A DNA stretch of 64,000 bases. Origin: Brevundimonas sp. LM2 (lineage in GTDB: Bacteria; Pseudomonadota; Alphaproteobacteria; Caulobacterales; Caulobacteraceae). Position numbers and translations under genes: made by a program. The stretch's first letter is position 1. Each line of letters begins with the position of its first letter. Positions 32,465 through 40,293 of the stretch are shown here, in pieces. The notes beneath the pieces were generated by a model. It searched no databases, had not been told where the DNA came from, and saw only the letters and a list, made by a program, of their open reading frames with translations. Location: assembly GCF_002002865.1 (NCBI RefSeq), contig NZ_CP019508.1:2522501-2586500 (forward strand). The letters are read 5' to 3'.

Positions 32465-33132
32465 ACACCCGCCTTTCGGGGTGCCACGGCCTGCAGATCC
32501 GGCAGGGTGCTCAGATCCACGCCCCTGACAGCTTGGCCCAATGTGTCCTTTAAGGCGATCGGCAGGGCGGTGAGCATCGGATCATGGAAATAGGACAGCG
32601 CCTTCAGCGCCGACTGGGGTGAAAAGGAGGGTCCATAGATCGCCCGACCCGCCGCCAGCATGTCGGCGAGGCTCAACCCCGCCCCCAGCAGGGCACCGAC
32701 ATCGATGTAATCCTTCGCCTCGGCGCGCACCTGGACGACGGAGACCTTTGTGCCGGCCAGGTCGATCAGGTCGGCCACGGCCAGACCCGTGTCGTCGGCG
32801 CGCAATGGCTCCCGGACCCGACCCAGTCTCGGGACGCCGAAGAACGAAAGCTTGATCGGACCGTCGCGATCAAGCGTCACGCTGAGCGTCTCGGGCTCCA
32901 CCTGGGTGACGATCGCACCGTCCAGGATGGCCAGGTCTTCCAGCAGGCGACGTGGGTCGATCGCGTGAGGGATGAAGAAGTCGAAGTCGATCGAGTCGCG
33001 ATGACCCAGATGGAGCGCGATGGCCGTCCCGCCGTAAAGAACATACTCGGGCGGCAGGGTCGACAACTCAGCCCATAGCCGCCTTTGAGCCGCAGGCAGA
33101 CTGGTCAGCCGGGGCGTGAAGGTTCCGGCCAT
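32461..33132 (-). CDS. AbiEii-like nucleotidyltransferase (putative toxin)
   Basis: The 223-residue protein carries the nucleotidyltransferase signature YVLYGGTAIALHLGHRDSID followed by FDFF, matching the GGTAL...R-S-DFD pattern of AbiEii/MenT toxins that transfer nucleotides to tRNA. A later KDYIDVGALL segment is also typical. It begins four bases after the mccB stop and overlaps the 95-residue gene. An AbiEi-type regulator is not present, so the partner may be the downstream small protein. Role as toxin is inferred from family. Confidence 0.8.
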   Translation of the reverse strand: MAGTFTPRLTSLPAAQRRLWAELSTLPPEYVLYGGTAIALHLGHRDSIDFDFFIPHAIDPRRLLEDLAILDGAIVTQVEPETLSVTLDRDGPIKLSFFGVPRLGRVREPLRADDTGLAVADLIDLAGTKVSVVQVRAEAKDYIDVGALLGAGLSLADMLAAGRAIYGPSFSPQSALKALSYFHDPMLTALPIALKDTLGQAVRGVDLSTLPDLQAVAPRKAGV

Positions 33133-33136
33133 CCCA

Positions 33137-34729
33137 TCACATCCGGAACACGCCGAAGGTCGTGTCCTCGATCGGCGCGTTCAGGCTGGCGCTGATCGCT
33201 AGACCCAGCACGTCCCGCGTCTGCGCCGGGTCGATGATCCCGTCGTCCCACAGGCGGGCGGTGGCATAGTAGGGATTGCCCTCGTCCTCGTATTTCTGGC
33301 GGACCGGCGCTTTAAAGGCTTCCGCCTGTTCCGGCGTCCAGCTGTCGGCGTCGCGGTGGACGGTGGCCAGCACCGCCGCCGCCTGTTCGCCGCCCATGAC
33401 GCTGATCCGGCTGTTGGGCCAGGTGAACAGGAAGCGCGGCGAATAGGCCCGCCCGCACATGCCGTAGTTTCCGGCCCCGAAGCTGCCGCCGATTAGGACG
33501 GTGAACTTGGGCACATTGGCCGAGGCGACGGCCGTGACCAGCTTGGCCCCGTCCTTGGCGATCCCGCCCGCCTCGTACTTCCCGCCGACCATGAAGCCCG
33601 AGATGTTCTGCAGGAACACCAGCGGGATCTTCCGCTTGCAGGCCAGTTCGATGAAATGCGCCCCCTTCAGCGCGCTCTCGCTGAACAGCACGCCGTTGTT
33701 GGCCAGGATGGCCACCGGATAACCCCAGATGCGGGCGAAGCCGCAGACCAGGGTCTGGCCATACAGCGCCTTGAACTCCTCGAACTCCGAGCCGTCGACC
33801 ACCCGCGCGATCACCTCGCGCGCGTCATAGGGGGCCCGCACGTCGTCGGGGATCAGGCCGTACAGCTCCTCGGCGTCGAAGGCCGGGGCGCGGGGTTCCC
33901 GCACATCCAGATCGATGCGTTTGAGGGTATTCAGATGGCAGACGATGTCCCGCACGATCTCCAGCGCGTGCTCGTCGGTCTCGGCGACATAGTCGACCAC
34001 GCCGGACTTGCGACCGTGCGTCTCCGCCCCGCCCAGTTCCTCGGCCGAGATGACCTCGCCGGTCGCGGCCTTCACCAGCGGCGGTCCGGCCAGGAAGATG
34101 GTGCCCTGGTTGCGGACGATGACCGTCTCGTCCGACATGGCGGGCACATAGGCCCCGCCCGCCGTACACGACCCCATGACGCAGGCGATCTGCGGAATGC
34201 CCTGGGCCGACATCCGCGCCTGGTTGAAGAAGATGCGGCCGAAATGATCGCGGTCAGGGAAGACCTCGGCCTGGTGCGGCAGGTTGGCCCCGCCGGAATC
34301 GACCAGATAGACGCAGGGCAGACGGTTCTGTTCGGCGATCTCCTGGGCCCGCAGGTGCTTCTTCACCGTCATCGGGAAATAGGCGCCGCCCTTCACCGTC
34401 GGATCGTTGGCGACGATCATGACCTCGCGGCCGGACACGCGCCCGACGCCGCAGATCATCCCGGCCCCGGGGGCCTCGTCATTGTACATGCCGTTGGCCG
34501 CCAGCTGGCCGACCTCCAGGAAAGGAGAGCCGGGGTCCAGCAGCCGCTCGACCCGGTCGCGCGGCAGCAGCTTGCCTCGCGCCACGTGCCGGTCGCGGCT
34601 GGCGTCCGACCCGCCCCGCCCCGCCTGGGCCACCCGCGCGCGCAGCTCGGCGTTCAGGGTGGTGTTGTGGGCGTGCAGCGCCTTGAAGGCGGCGCTGGCG
34701 GGATCGACGGCGGAGGTCAGCTTCGGCAT
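33137..34729 (-). CDS. mccB: Methylcrotonyl-CoA carboxylase, carboxyltransferase (beta) subunit
   Basis: The 530-residue protein has the two crotonase-like carboxyltransferase domains, with [40 protein letters not shown] and [16 protein letters not shown] in the N-half and [20 protein letters not shown] then [19 protein letters not shown] in the C-half. These closely follow the methylcrotonyl-CoA carboxylase beta form. It is the promoter-proximal gene of the leucine-catabolism cluster. The biotinylated partner is encoded at 28777-30783, separated by four other genes. Confidence 0.92.
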   Translation of the reverse strand: MPKLTSAVDPASAAFKALHAHNTTLNAELRARVAQAGRGGSDASRDRHVARGKLLPRDRVERLLDPGSPFLEVGQLAANGMYNDEAPGAGMICGVGRVSGREVMIVANDPTVKGGAYFPMTVKKHLRAQEIAEQNRLPCVYLVDSGGANLPHQAEVFPDRDHFGRIFFNQARMSAQGIPQIACVMGSCTAGGAYVPAMSDETVIVRNQGTIFLAGPPLVKAATGEVISAEELGGAETHGRKSGVVDYVAETDEHALEIVRDIVCHLNTLKRIDLDVREPRAPAFDAEELYGLIPDDVRAPYDAREVIARVVDGSEFEEFKALYGQTLVCGFARIWGYPVAILANNGVLFSESALKGAHFIELACKRKIPLVFLQNISGFMVGGKYEAGGIAKDGAKLVTAVASANVPKFTVLIGGSFGAGNYGMCGRAYSPRFLFTWPNSRISVMGGEQAAAVLATVHRDADSWTPEQAEAFKAPVRQKYEDEGNPYYATARLWDDGIIDPAQTRDVLGLAISASLNAPIEDTTFGVFRM

Positions 34730-34770
34730 GGCGGTTGGTTTAGGGGGGTTTGAGGTCGTCGGAAAGGCTT

Positions 34771-34948
34771 CCCTCTCCCCTTGCGGGAGAGGGCTCGAGC
34801 GCCCGCGAGCGAAGCGAGTGGACTTGCGCGAAAGGGTGAGGGGTCTCTCTGCCTAACGGGTGAGATCGAGTGTCACCCCTCACCCGACCGCGCCAGAACG
34901 ACGGCTACGCCGCCGTGCGCGATCTCCCTCTCCCGCAAGGGGAGAGGG
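34771..34948. repeat. Intergenic palindromic element with 23-bp perfect ends
   Basis: The ends 34771-34793 and 34926-34948 are exact inverted copies (CCCTCTCCCCTTGCGGGAGA plus GGG). Each end also folds into its own hairpin. An inner 11-bp pair, GGGTGAGGGGT at 34834-34844 and ACCCCTCACCC at 34875-34885, is nested inside. The element fills the whole gap between mccB and the J-domain gene and ends at that gene's stop codon. Confidence 0.8.
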
Positions 34949-35368
34949 CTACTTCTTCAACAACCGATCCCGCGCCGCATTGAGCTTCGCCGCCAGCCCC
35001 TCGGTCCCGCCCTGATCCGGATGCGCCCGCCCCATCAGCCGGCGCCAGGCCGCGTTCACCGCCTCCGGCGTCGCCCCCGCCGGCACCCCCAGGATGGACC
35101 GGGCCTCGGCGTCGTCGATCGCCTCGCGCTTCACCGCCACGGTTCGCATCCGCGACGCCACCACCAGCCACAGCGCCGCCCCGACCAGGCCCGCGCCGCT
35201 GACCCAGGCCCCCTTGGTCAGCGCCAGCACCCCGCCCACCAGCAAGGCGGCCGAGACCAGGGTCGCCGCCACGCGCCAATGACCCCGGCGCGGTCCCTCG
35301 GTCTGGCGGCCCAGGCGGATCAGGGCCCAGACCACGATGCCCGCCATCACGAGCCAGATCAGGCCCAT
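34949..35368 (-). CDS. Membrane-anchored J-domain protein
   Basis: The 139-residue protein has two or three N-terminal hydrophobic segments (IWLVMAGIVVWALI, then about residues 34-67) and a C-terminal J-domain-like region with the HPD tripeptide in GRAHPDQGG. This is the Pam18/Tim14-like layout, in which the J-domain recruits DnaK to the membrane. It lies 13 bp downstream of mipZ on the same strand, so co-transcription is likely. Client unknown. Confidence 0.85.
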   Translation of the reverse strand: MGLIWLVMAGIVVWALIRLGRQTEGPRRGHWRVAATLVSAALLVGGVLALTKGAWVSGAGLVGAALWLVVASRMRTVAVKREAIDDAEARSILGVPAGATPEAVNAAWRRLMGRAHPDQGGTEGLAAKLNAARDRLLKK

Positions 35369-35381
35369 GCGAAATGTCCGA

Positions 35382-36236
35382 TCAAGCGGCGGCGTCGAGT
35401 GCGGGCAGGCTGACGTCGTCCAGGCCGAGCGCCTGCATCAGGTTGCGCATCTCCTGGCGCGCCGCGACGTGCGCCAGCGACACCGCCACCGGCCGGACCT
35501 CGTTGGACAGGTCGGCGACCGTCAGGCCGAAGGGGAACAGCTCGCGATAGATGACCCGGTCGCGCAGGCCCGGACCGACGCGGAACCCGACCCGCTTGGC
35601 CAGCTTCAGCATCCGCTCCTCCAGCCGGCGACGGTTGCGCGCCTCGGCCACGGCCATGCGGTTGACGACCACGATCCAGTCGATGGCGGCGTGGCGGCCC
35701 TCCTTGATCGCGCGGTGCTTGCGGGCTTCCCACACGCTCTCAGAATAGGTCGAGGGCTTGAGCAGGTCCAGGGTCACCGGATCGACGGTGCCCAGCATGT
35801 CGAAATCGACGAAGCTGTCGTTCATCGGCGTCACGATCTGGTCGGCGCGGGCGTGGGCGGCGCGCGACAGGGCGGTGTCGCCCCCGGGCGTGTCGATCAG
35901 GATGACCTCGGCCCCGCTGGCGACGGCCTCGCCGAAGGCGGCCTCGAACCGAGCCAGCTGTTCGGTTTCGTCGGCCTTGGCCAGGGCCTTGCCGTCGCCG
36001 AGATCCGGCTCCGTCGGCATCGGCAGGGTCACGCCGTTGGCGGCGGTCCAGGCGGCCCGGTGCGAGAAGAAATGCGCCATCGAGCGCTGACGCAGATCAA
36101 GGTCCAGGATGGCGACCTTGCGGCCCGCATGCAGCAGACCGCAGACGATGTGGATGGCCAGGGTGGACTTGCCCGCCCCACCCTTCTCGTTGCCGACGAC
36201 GATGACCTGAGCCTGATGGGTATGGGGCTGCGTCAT
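35382..36236 (-). CDS. mipZ: Division-plane positioning ATPase MipZ
   Basis: The 284-residue ParA/MinD-type ATPase has the deviant Walker A GNEKGGAGKST, switch region DLDLRQRSMAHFFSHRAAW, and ILIDTPGGDTALS. Length and sequence match Caulobacter MipZ, which forms bipolar gradients with ParB and inhibits FtsZ polymerisation away from midcell. This is a strong marker for Alphaproteobacteria, notably Caulobacterales. Two GANTC methylation sites lie in the upstream region, consistent with GcrA/CcrM cell-cycle control known for Caulobacter mipZ. Confidence 0.94.
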   Translation of the reverse strand: MTQPHTHQAQVIVVGNEKGGAGKSTLAIHIVCGLLHAGRKVAILDLDLRQRSMAHFFSHRAAWTAANGVTLPMPTEPDLGDGKALAKADETEQLARFEAAFGEAVASGAEVILIDTPGGDTALSRAAHARADQIVTPMNDSFVDFDMLGTVDPVTLDLLKPSTYSESVWEARKHRAIKEGRHAAIDWIVVVNRMAVAEARNRRRLEERMLKLAKRVGFRVGPGLRDRVIYRELFPFGLTVADLSNEVRPVAVSLAHVAARQEMRNLMQALGLDDVSLPALDAAA

Positions 36237-36266
36237 GACCTTGAGATCCGGATGCTGGCGACCACC

Positions 36267-36302
36267 GACTCACACGGCCGGTCATCATGGTGCGCCAGAG
36301 TC
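36267..36302. promoter_or_regulatory. Two GANTC (CcrM) sites upstream of mipZ
   Basis: GACTC at 36267-36271 and GAGTC at 36298-36302 lie 31-66 bases before the mipZ start. GANTC is the CcrM methyltransferase target, and methylated sites recruit the cell-cycle regulator GcrA in Caulobacter promoters including mipZ. The sites are seen directly; regulation is inferred from the Caulobacter case. Confidence 0.55.
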
Positions 36303-36350
36303 GGACGCGCGGCCCCATCCGTCAACGGAAGCCTGAGCCACGCCTGTGGA

Positions 36351-37016
36351 TCACCCGCGGCGCAGGCAGCCCAGCGCGGCGGCGTCGGCGGCGCGGCACA
36401 CGGCGCGCGCGTCGTCGGACGGCACGGTCACCTTCAGCCGGGTCAGGGTGCGACCTTCGACCTCGACCGTCTCGAAGGCCGGGCGATGGACGGAGACCGC
36501 CCCGCCCGCAGAGCTGATCCGGGTCCAGGCGGCGCGGGCGGCGGCGGGGCTGGCGAAGGCCCCCAGTTGCAGCGTCTCGCGCGGGGCGGCTTCCGGGGCC
36601 GAGGGTGGCCGTGTCGGCAGGGGCACCGGCCGGTCCAGGAGCGGTGGGTCTACGGGCGGCCGGTCCACGACCCTGCGCAGCATGGCGTTCGTCACGGCGG
36701 GCGCGGCGGCGGCGACCATCGCCGGCGCCTGTTCGATCGCGCCCCGCAGGCCGACGTCCCGGGCATCCCAGAGCGCGTGCGGATCCATCACCTCGACCCG
36801 CAGCCCGCCGGGGTTCTCGACGGCCTCGGCGCTCACCTCGACCGGGCGCGGGCGTTCGGCGTGGGCGGCCGGTTCAGCGCCGAGGGGGATGCTGGCCACG
36901 CTCTCCGCCAGCGATTCGAAACGACGCGGATCGCCCTCGACCTGACCGCACGACGCGGTTGCGAGGCCGACGAGACAGAGGACAAGGACTGGACGAAGCG
37001 TTGTGCCGGGCGTCAT
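36351..37016 (-). CDS. Secreted SPOR-domain protein (possible lipoprotein)
   Basis: The 221-residue product starts with a signal sequence (MTPGTTLRPVLVLCLVGLAT then ASCGQ). The Cys suggests a lipoprotein, although the lipobox is imperfect. A Pro/Ala-rich middle leads to a C-terminal SPOR-like domain (ETLQLGAFASPAAARAAWTR, then RLKVTVPSDDARAVC) that would bind denuded septal peptidoglycan. The start at 37016 is chosen because the signal peptide begins there. It is upstream of mipZ and divergent from panC. Confidence 0.75.
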   Translation of the reverse strand: MTPGTTLRPVLVLCLVGLATASCGQVEGDPRRFESLAESVASIPLGAEPAAHAERPRPVEVSAEAVENPGGLRVEVMDPHALWDARDVGLRGAIEQAPAMVAAAAPAVTNAMLRRVVDRPPVDPPLLDRPVPLPTRPPSAPEAAPRETLQLGAFASPAAARAAWTRISSAGGAVSVHRPAFETVEVEGRTLTRLKVTVPSDDARAVCRAADAAALGCLRRG

Positions 37017-37092
37017 AAGCCGCACTCTGGACCGGGACCGTTTTCCGCCCCGTGGACAAACACGCTTAAGTCGAAGGGTTAATCGGGTAAGC

Positions 37093-37956
37093 ATGACGGA
37101 CACCACTGCACCCCTACCCATCGCGCGAAACGTCGAGGCGTTGCGTGCGACCGTGCGCGACTGGCGACGTCAGGGGTTCACCGTGTCTTTCGTGCCGACC
37201 ATGGGGGCGCTTCATGAGGGGCATCTGACCCTGGTCCGCGAGGCGGGACAGCGGGCCGACAAGGTGGTCGCCAGCGTCTTCGTCAACCCGACCCAGTTCG
37301 CGGCCCATGAGGATCTGGGCACCTACCCGCGTCGCGAGGCCGAGGACGCCGAGATGTTGGCCGGAGCCGGCTGCCATCTGCTGTTCGCGCCGAGCGTGCA
37401 GGCGATGTACCCCGACGGATTCGTCACCACGGTCACCGTCGGCGGTCCGTCCAGGGGACTGGAGACGGATTTCCGACCCCATTTCTTCGGCGGCGTCGCC
37501 GTGGTGGTGGCCAAGCTGCTGAACCAGGTCCAGGCCGACGTCGCCATGTTCGGCGAGAAGGACTACCAGCAGCTGCGGGTCGTCACCCGCATGGCCCGCG
37601 ACCTCGACATCCCGACCGAGATCGTCGGCGTGGCCACGATGCGTGACGGCCATGGTCTGGCGCTGTCCTCGCGCAACGCCTACCTGTCCGAGGCGGAACT
37701 GGACATTGCCCGCCGCCTGAACGGCGTCCTGGCCGAGGCCGCCATCAAGGCGGCCGGTCGCCGCCCGATCGCCGGTGTCGAGCGCGACGCCTATACGGAC
37801 CTGCTGAAGGCCGGATTCGAGCGGGTCGACTATGTCGCCGTGCGCCGGGCCGACGATCTCGGTGCCTTTCCCGACGGCGTGGTCGATGCCCCGGCGCGAA
37901 TCCTGGCGGCCGCCTGGCTCGGGAAGACACGACTGATCGACAACCTGCCCATCTAG
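37093..37956 (+). CDS. panC: Pantothenate synthetase
   Basis: The 287-residue enzyme joins pantoate and beta-alanine using ATP, the last step of vitamin B5 synthesis. The HIGH-type PTMGALHEGHLTL motif, SVFVNPTQFAAHED, FGEKDYQQL and SSRNAYLS (KMSKS-like) motifs are all present. ATG 37093 starts the conserved protein; an in-frame extension upstream overlaps the SPOR gene and is not panC-like. panB is not adjacent. Confidence 0.96.
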   Translation: MTDTTAPLPIARNVEALRATVRDWRRQGFTVSFVPTMGALHEGHLTLVREAGQRADKVVASVFVNPTQFAAHEDLGTYPRREAEDAEMLAGAGCHLLFAPSVQAMYPDGFVTTVTVGGPSRGLETDFRPHFFGGVAVVVAKLLNQVQADVAMFGEKDYQQLRVVTRMARDLDIPTEIVGVATMRDGHGLALSSRNAYLSEAELDIARRLNGVLAEAAIKAAGRRPIAGVERDAYTDLLKAGFERVDYVAVRRADDLGAFPDGVVDAPARILAAAWLGKTRLIDNLPI

Positions 37957-38024
37957 GGCTGTGGCGGCTTGACGCAGCCCCGGACCTGATGTTTCCCTCC
38001 GCTCGCAGAACGGGGGAATTTGAA

Positions 38025-38540
38025 ATGAACAGGGTTGGGACTTTCGCCGCCGCCGCGTCGGGCTTGGTCTTGCTCACGGCGTGTCAGCCGGCCGCGACGA
38101 GCTCGGCCCAGGCTCAGGCCGACACCGATCCGCACGTGGTCGCCGCCACCGACATCGCGGCGGGACGCTACATCGTGCTGGTCGGCGGCTGCAACGACTG
38201 CCACACGCCCGCCTACGCCCAGACCGGCGGCGCGCAACCGCCTGAAAGCGAGTGGCTGAAGGGCAGCATCGAGGGCTTCACCGGCCCTTGGGGCACCAGC
38301 TACGCCAAGAACCTTCGCCTGACCGTCGCCGGCATGACCGAAGACCAATGGGTGGAGACGCTGGCCACGGGCACCGGCCTCCCGCCCATGCCCTGGCCCA
38401 GCGTCAAGGCCATGTCCGATGCGGACAAGCGCGCGGTCTACCGCTACATCAAGTCCCTGCCGGGCGACGCCGGCGAAGTCGCGCCGGCCGCCTTGCCGCC
38501 GGGCGTCGCTCCGTCCGGTCCGTCGGTGAAGATGGGCTGA
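38025..38540 (+). CDS. c-type cytochrome lipoprotein
   Basis: The 171-residue protein has a lipoprotein signal peptide with cleavage at SGLVLLTAC, a single heme site CNDCH at about residue 57, and a distal Met-containing region (LPPMPWPSVKAMSDADKRAV) followed by the last helix YRYIKSLPGD. It is probably exported and attached to the inner membrane, carrying one covalent heme. GGGGGAA precedes the ATG. It is convergent with the chorismate mutase gene, with adjoining stop codons. Electron partner unknown. Confidence 0.86.
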   Translation: MNRVGTFAAAASGLVLLTACQPAATSSAQAQADTDPHVVAATDIAAGRYIVLVGGCNDCHTPAYAQTGGAQPPESEWLKGSIEGFTGPWGTSYAKNLRLTVAGMTEDQWVETLATGTGLPPMPWPSVKAMSDADKRAVYRYIKSLPGDAGEVAPAALPPGVAPSGPSVKMG

Positions 38541-39311
38541 TTAGCCGATCGCCCCCACGCAGCCTTCGGCGTCGCCCGGCGTCAGGGCGGCGTCGGTCAG
38601 GGCCAGGGTCCAGCCGTGGTGGGTGTTCAGGCCCCAGCGACGCGCCCCGCCGCCGTCGCCGGCGTCGCCCCCGGCCGTGACGATGACGCTGCGGCCCTTC
38701 GGCAGGGCGGCCGGATCGATCTTGCCGATGGCCAGGGCGGTCGGCTGCCCCCCCGCCTGGCCGAAGCCGTCGAACACGCTGAGCGATGACCAGTCCCGCC
38801 GCAGCCCGACCCACCACGGGTCATCGGTGTTGACGGCCAGGACCGCCACGCCCTTGCCCTCGGCGGCAAAGGCCAGGGCCGCCTGCGGATCGCGCACCAT
38901 GCGGATGGCGGCGGCCATGCCGAAACGGTGGCGGGCCCCGTCGAAGGCCCGGGTCGGATCGGTGGGGGCCCAGACCTGGACCTGAAGCTGGCCCTGTCGC
39001 GCCAGACCCCAGCCGACGATCTCGCGCCACAGACCGGACACCGCCTCGGCGTTGCCCGGTTCGGCCTGGTCCAGCATGCGGGTCAGGACGGTCTGCTCGC
39101 GATCCGGGCGCAGTTTGGTGTGGGGCCCGTGGGGCGCGTCCTTGGCCTGGCCGACTTTCGCGGCAATGGCCAGGCGGCGTTGGAACAGGGCCAGCAGCTG
39201 GTCATCGACGCTGTCGATCTCGGCACGCAGGGCGGCCAGGGCCATCTGCTCGGGGGACATCGCCTCGGGAGTCACGTCAGGCCAGGCGGGTTGGGTGTTG
39301 GCATTCGGCAT
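38541..39311 (-). CDS. Chorismate mutase (AroQ domain) with unassigned C-terminal domain
   Basis: The 256-residue protein has an AroQ-type chorismate mutase domain at about residues 22-105 (LRAEIDSVDDQLLALFQRRL, then AAKVGQAKD), which makes prephenate. The remaining 150 residues (KGVAVLAVNTDDPWWVGLRR, RSVIVTAGGDAGDGGGARRW) do not show the prephenate dehydratase catalytic TRF motif and I cannot assign them. The gene is downstream of an ACT-less prephenate dehydratase and behind a Tyr/Phe-rich leader, so amino acid-controlled transcription is likely. Confidence 0.85.
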   Translation of the reverse strand: MPNANTQPAWPDVTPEAMSPEQMALAALRAEIDSVDDQLLALFQRRLAIAAKVGQAKDAPHGPHTKLRPDREQTVLTRMLDQAEPGNAEAVSGLWREIVGWGLARQGQLQVQVWAPTDPTRAFDGARHRFGMAAAIRMVRDPQAALAFAAEGKGVAVLAVNTDDPWWVGLRRDWSSLSVFDGFGQAGGQPTALAIGKIDPAALPKGRSVIVTAGGDAGDGGGARRWGLNTHHGWTLALTDAALTPGDAEGCVGAIG

Positions 39312-39354
39312 GGATCAGGGCTTTCAAAGGATTGTTCGATAAGGGGCAAGGGTG

Positions 39355-39424
39355 CGCCGCCGCCCGTCTGGGGCGGTCGCCGGCGAGGCTGCAGGAGCGG
39401 ATGCCGCTCGAGGCCTCAGCCGGC
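39355..39424 (-). promoter_or_regulatory. Candidate attenuator between leader peptide and chorismate mutase
   Basis: On the transcript, segment A (39413-39424, GCCGGCTGAGGC, including the leader stop) can pair with segment C (39379-39389, GCCTCGCCGGC) over 11 bp with one bulge. Segment C also forms the outer stem of a GC-rich hairpin at 39355-39385 (core CCGCCC, loop, GGGCGG). The two folds are mutually exclusive. A small hairpin GAGCGG-CAT-CCGCTC lies between (39395-39409). The downstream hairpin lacks a clean U-run, so a terminator or start-site sequestration are both possible. Confidence 0.5.
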
Positions 39425-39517
39425 GTATCGAAAGCCGTAGAAACGATAGCCGAAATAGAGGTCGGCCGCGCGCGAACGGGGCATCGGGGTCTGGGTCGAG
39501 GCGCGCAGCGGAGACAT
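39416..39517 (-). CDS. Tyr/Phe-rich leader peptide (33 aa)
   Basis: An ATG at 39517 opens 33 codons ending LYFGYRFYGFRYAG, in which seven of twelve consecutive residues are aromatic (four Tyr, three Phe). Several codons there (TAT, TTT, CGT, CGA) are uncommon in this GC-rich genome. Such peptides sense charged tRNA-Tyr and tRNA-Phe in attenuators of aromatic biosynthesis genes. It is followed by alternative hairpins and, 104 bases later, the chorismate mutase gene. The ribosome-binding site is weak (CGGAC). Confidence 0.6.
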   Translation of the reverse strand: MSPLRASTQTPMPRSRAADLYFGYRFYGFRYAG

Positions 39518-39584
39518 GGGTCAGTCCGATGTTCCGGATCGACAGCGATCCGTACCCTCTAAGACACGCAAGGATCGTGCGGCG

Positions 39585-40166
39585 TCAAGCCGCCGCGCGC
39601 GCCAGAAGGACAAACCGCGTGCGGTTCTCGGTCGAATCCTGGAGATCGTGGCGCAGAACCGACAGGCCGTAGACCTCGGCCGCGGCCAGGGGCGCGAGAG
39701 CCGCGTGGCTGCGATCGCCGCCCTCCGCCACGGCGCGGGCCGCCCCCGCGGTATCGAAGGCCTCGACGACCTCGACCCCCATCGCGGCCAGCTTGCCCGC
39801 GCACTGGCGCAGGGCGACGGGATGGCTGGAGACGGTCCGGATCTCTCCGATTTCGACCCCATCCAGCGCCATCAGGGCGATTTGGATCGGCCGCCAGACA
39901 TCGGCGACCTGCTCCAGTTTCGCCGAGGCGACCAGGGTGGCAGCCGGCTCGACCGCGCCGATGGTCGAGTTCTCGACCGGAATGAGCGCGCAGTCGCAAG
40001 CGCCCGACTTCACCGCCTCGATCGCCTCGGCGAAGGTCTCGAACGGCACATGCTCGTCCCAGGGCCGCAGTTCGACGCAGGCTTCGTGGCTGAAGGCCCC
40101 GGGCGCGCCCTGGAAGGCGGTGCGCCCGCCCCGGTCGTCGTTGTCGGGTCGGCCGATCTCGTTCAT
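39585..40166 (-). CDS. pheA: Prephenate dehydratase catalytic domain, no ACT domain
   Basis: The 193-residue protein converts prephenate to phenylpyruvate. It has TAFQGAPGAFSHEAC at the start, GACDCALIPVENSTIGAVEP, and the catalytic NRTRFVLL (Thr-Arg-Phe) six residues from its end. The usual C-terminal ACT domain that binds phenylalanine for feedback inhibition is missing; typical monofunctional enzymes are about 280 residues. The start at 40166 follows GAGAG. Loss of allosteric control would fit transcriptional control by the adjacent attenuator, which is inference. Confidence 0.88.
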   Translation of the reverse strand: MNEIGRPDNDDRGGRTAFQGAPGAFSHEACVELRPWDEHVPFETFAEAIEAVKSGACDCALIPVENSTIGAVEPAATLVASAKLEQVADVWRPIQIALMALDGVEIGEIRTVSSHPVALRQCAGKLAAMGVEVVEAFDTAGAARAVAEGGDRSHAALAPLAAAEVYGLSVLRHDLQDSTENRTRFVLLARAAA

Positions 40167-40293
40167 TCGCTCTCTCGCCGTTGCGCGCCGGAGATGCCTC
40201 GAACCTGGGGCGCGAACAAGGCCCCTCGTCTTGCCTCGTGCCGTCCCAGACGCCAAGAGTGATCGCGACCGTGCCCTTCCATGAGACCGCCGC

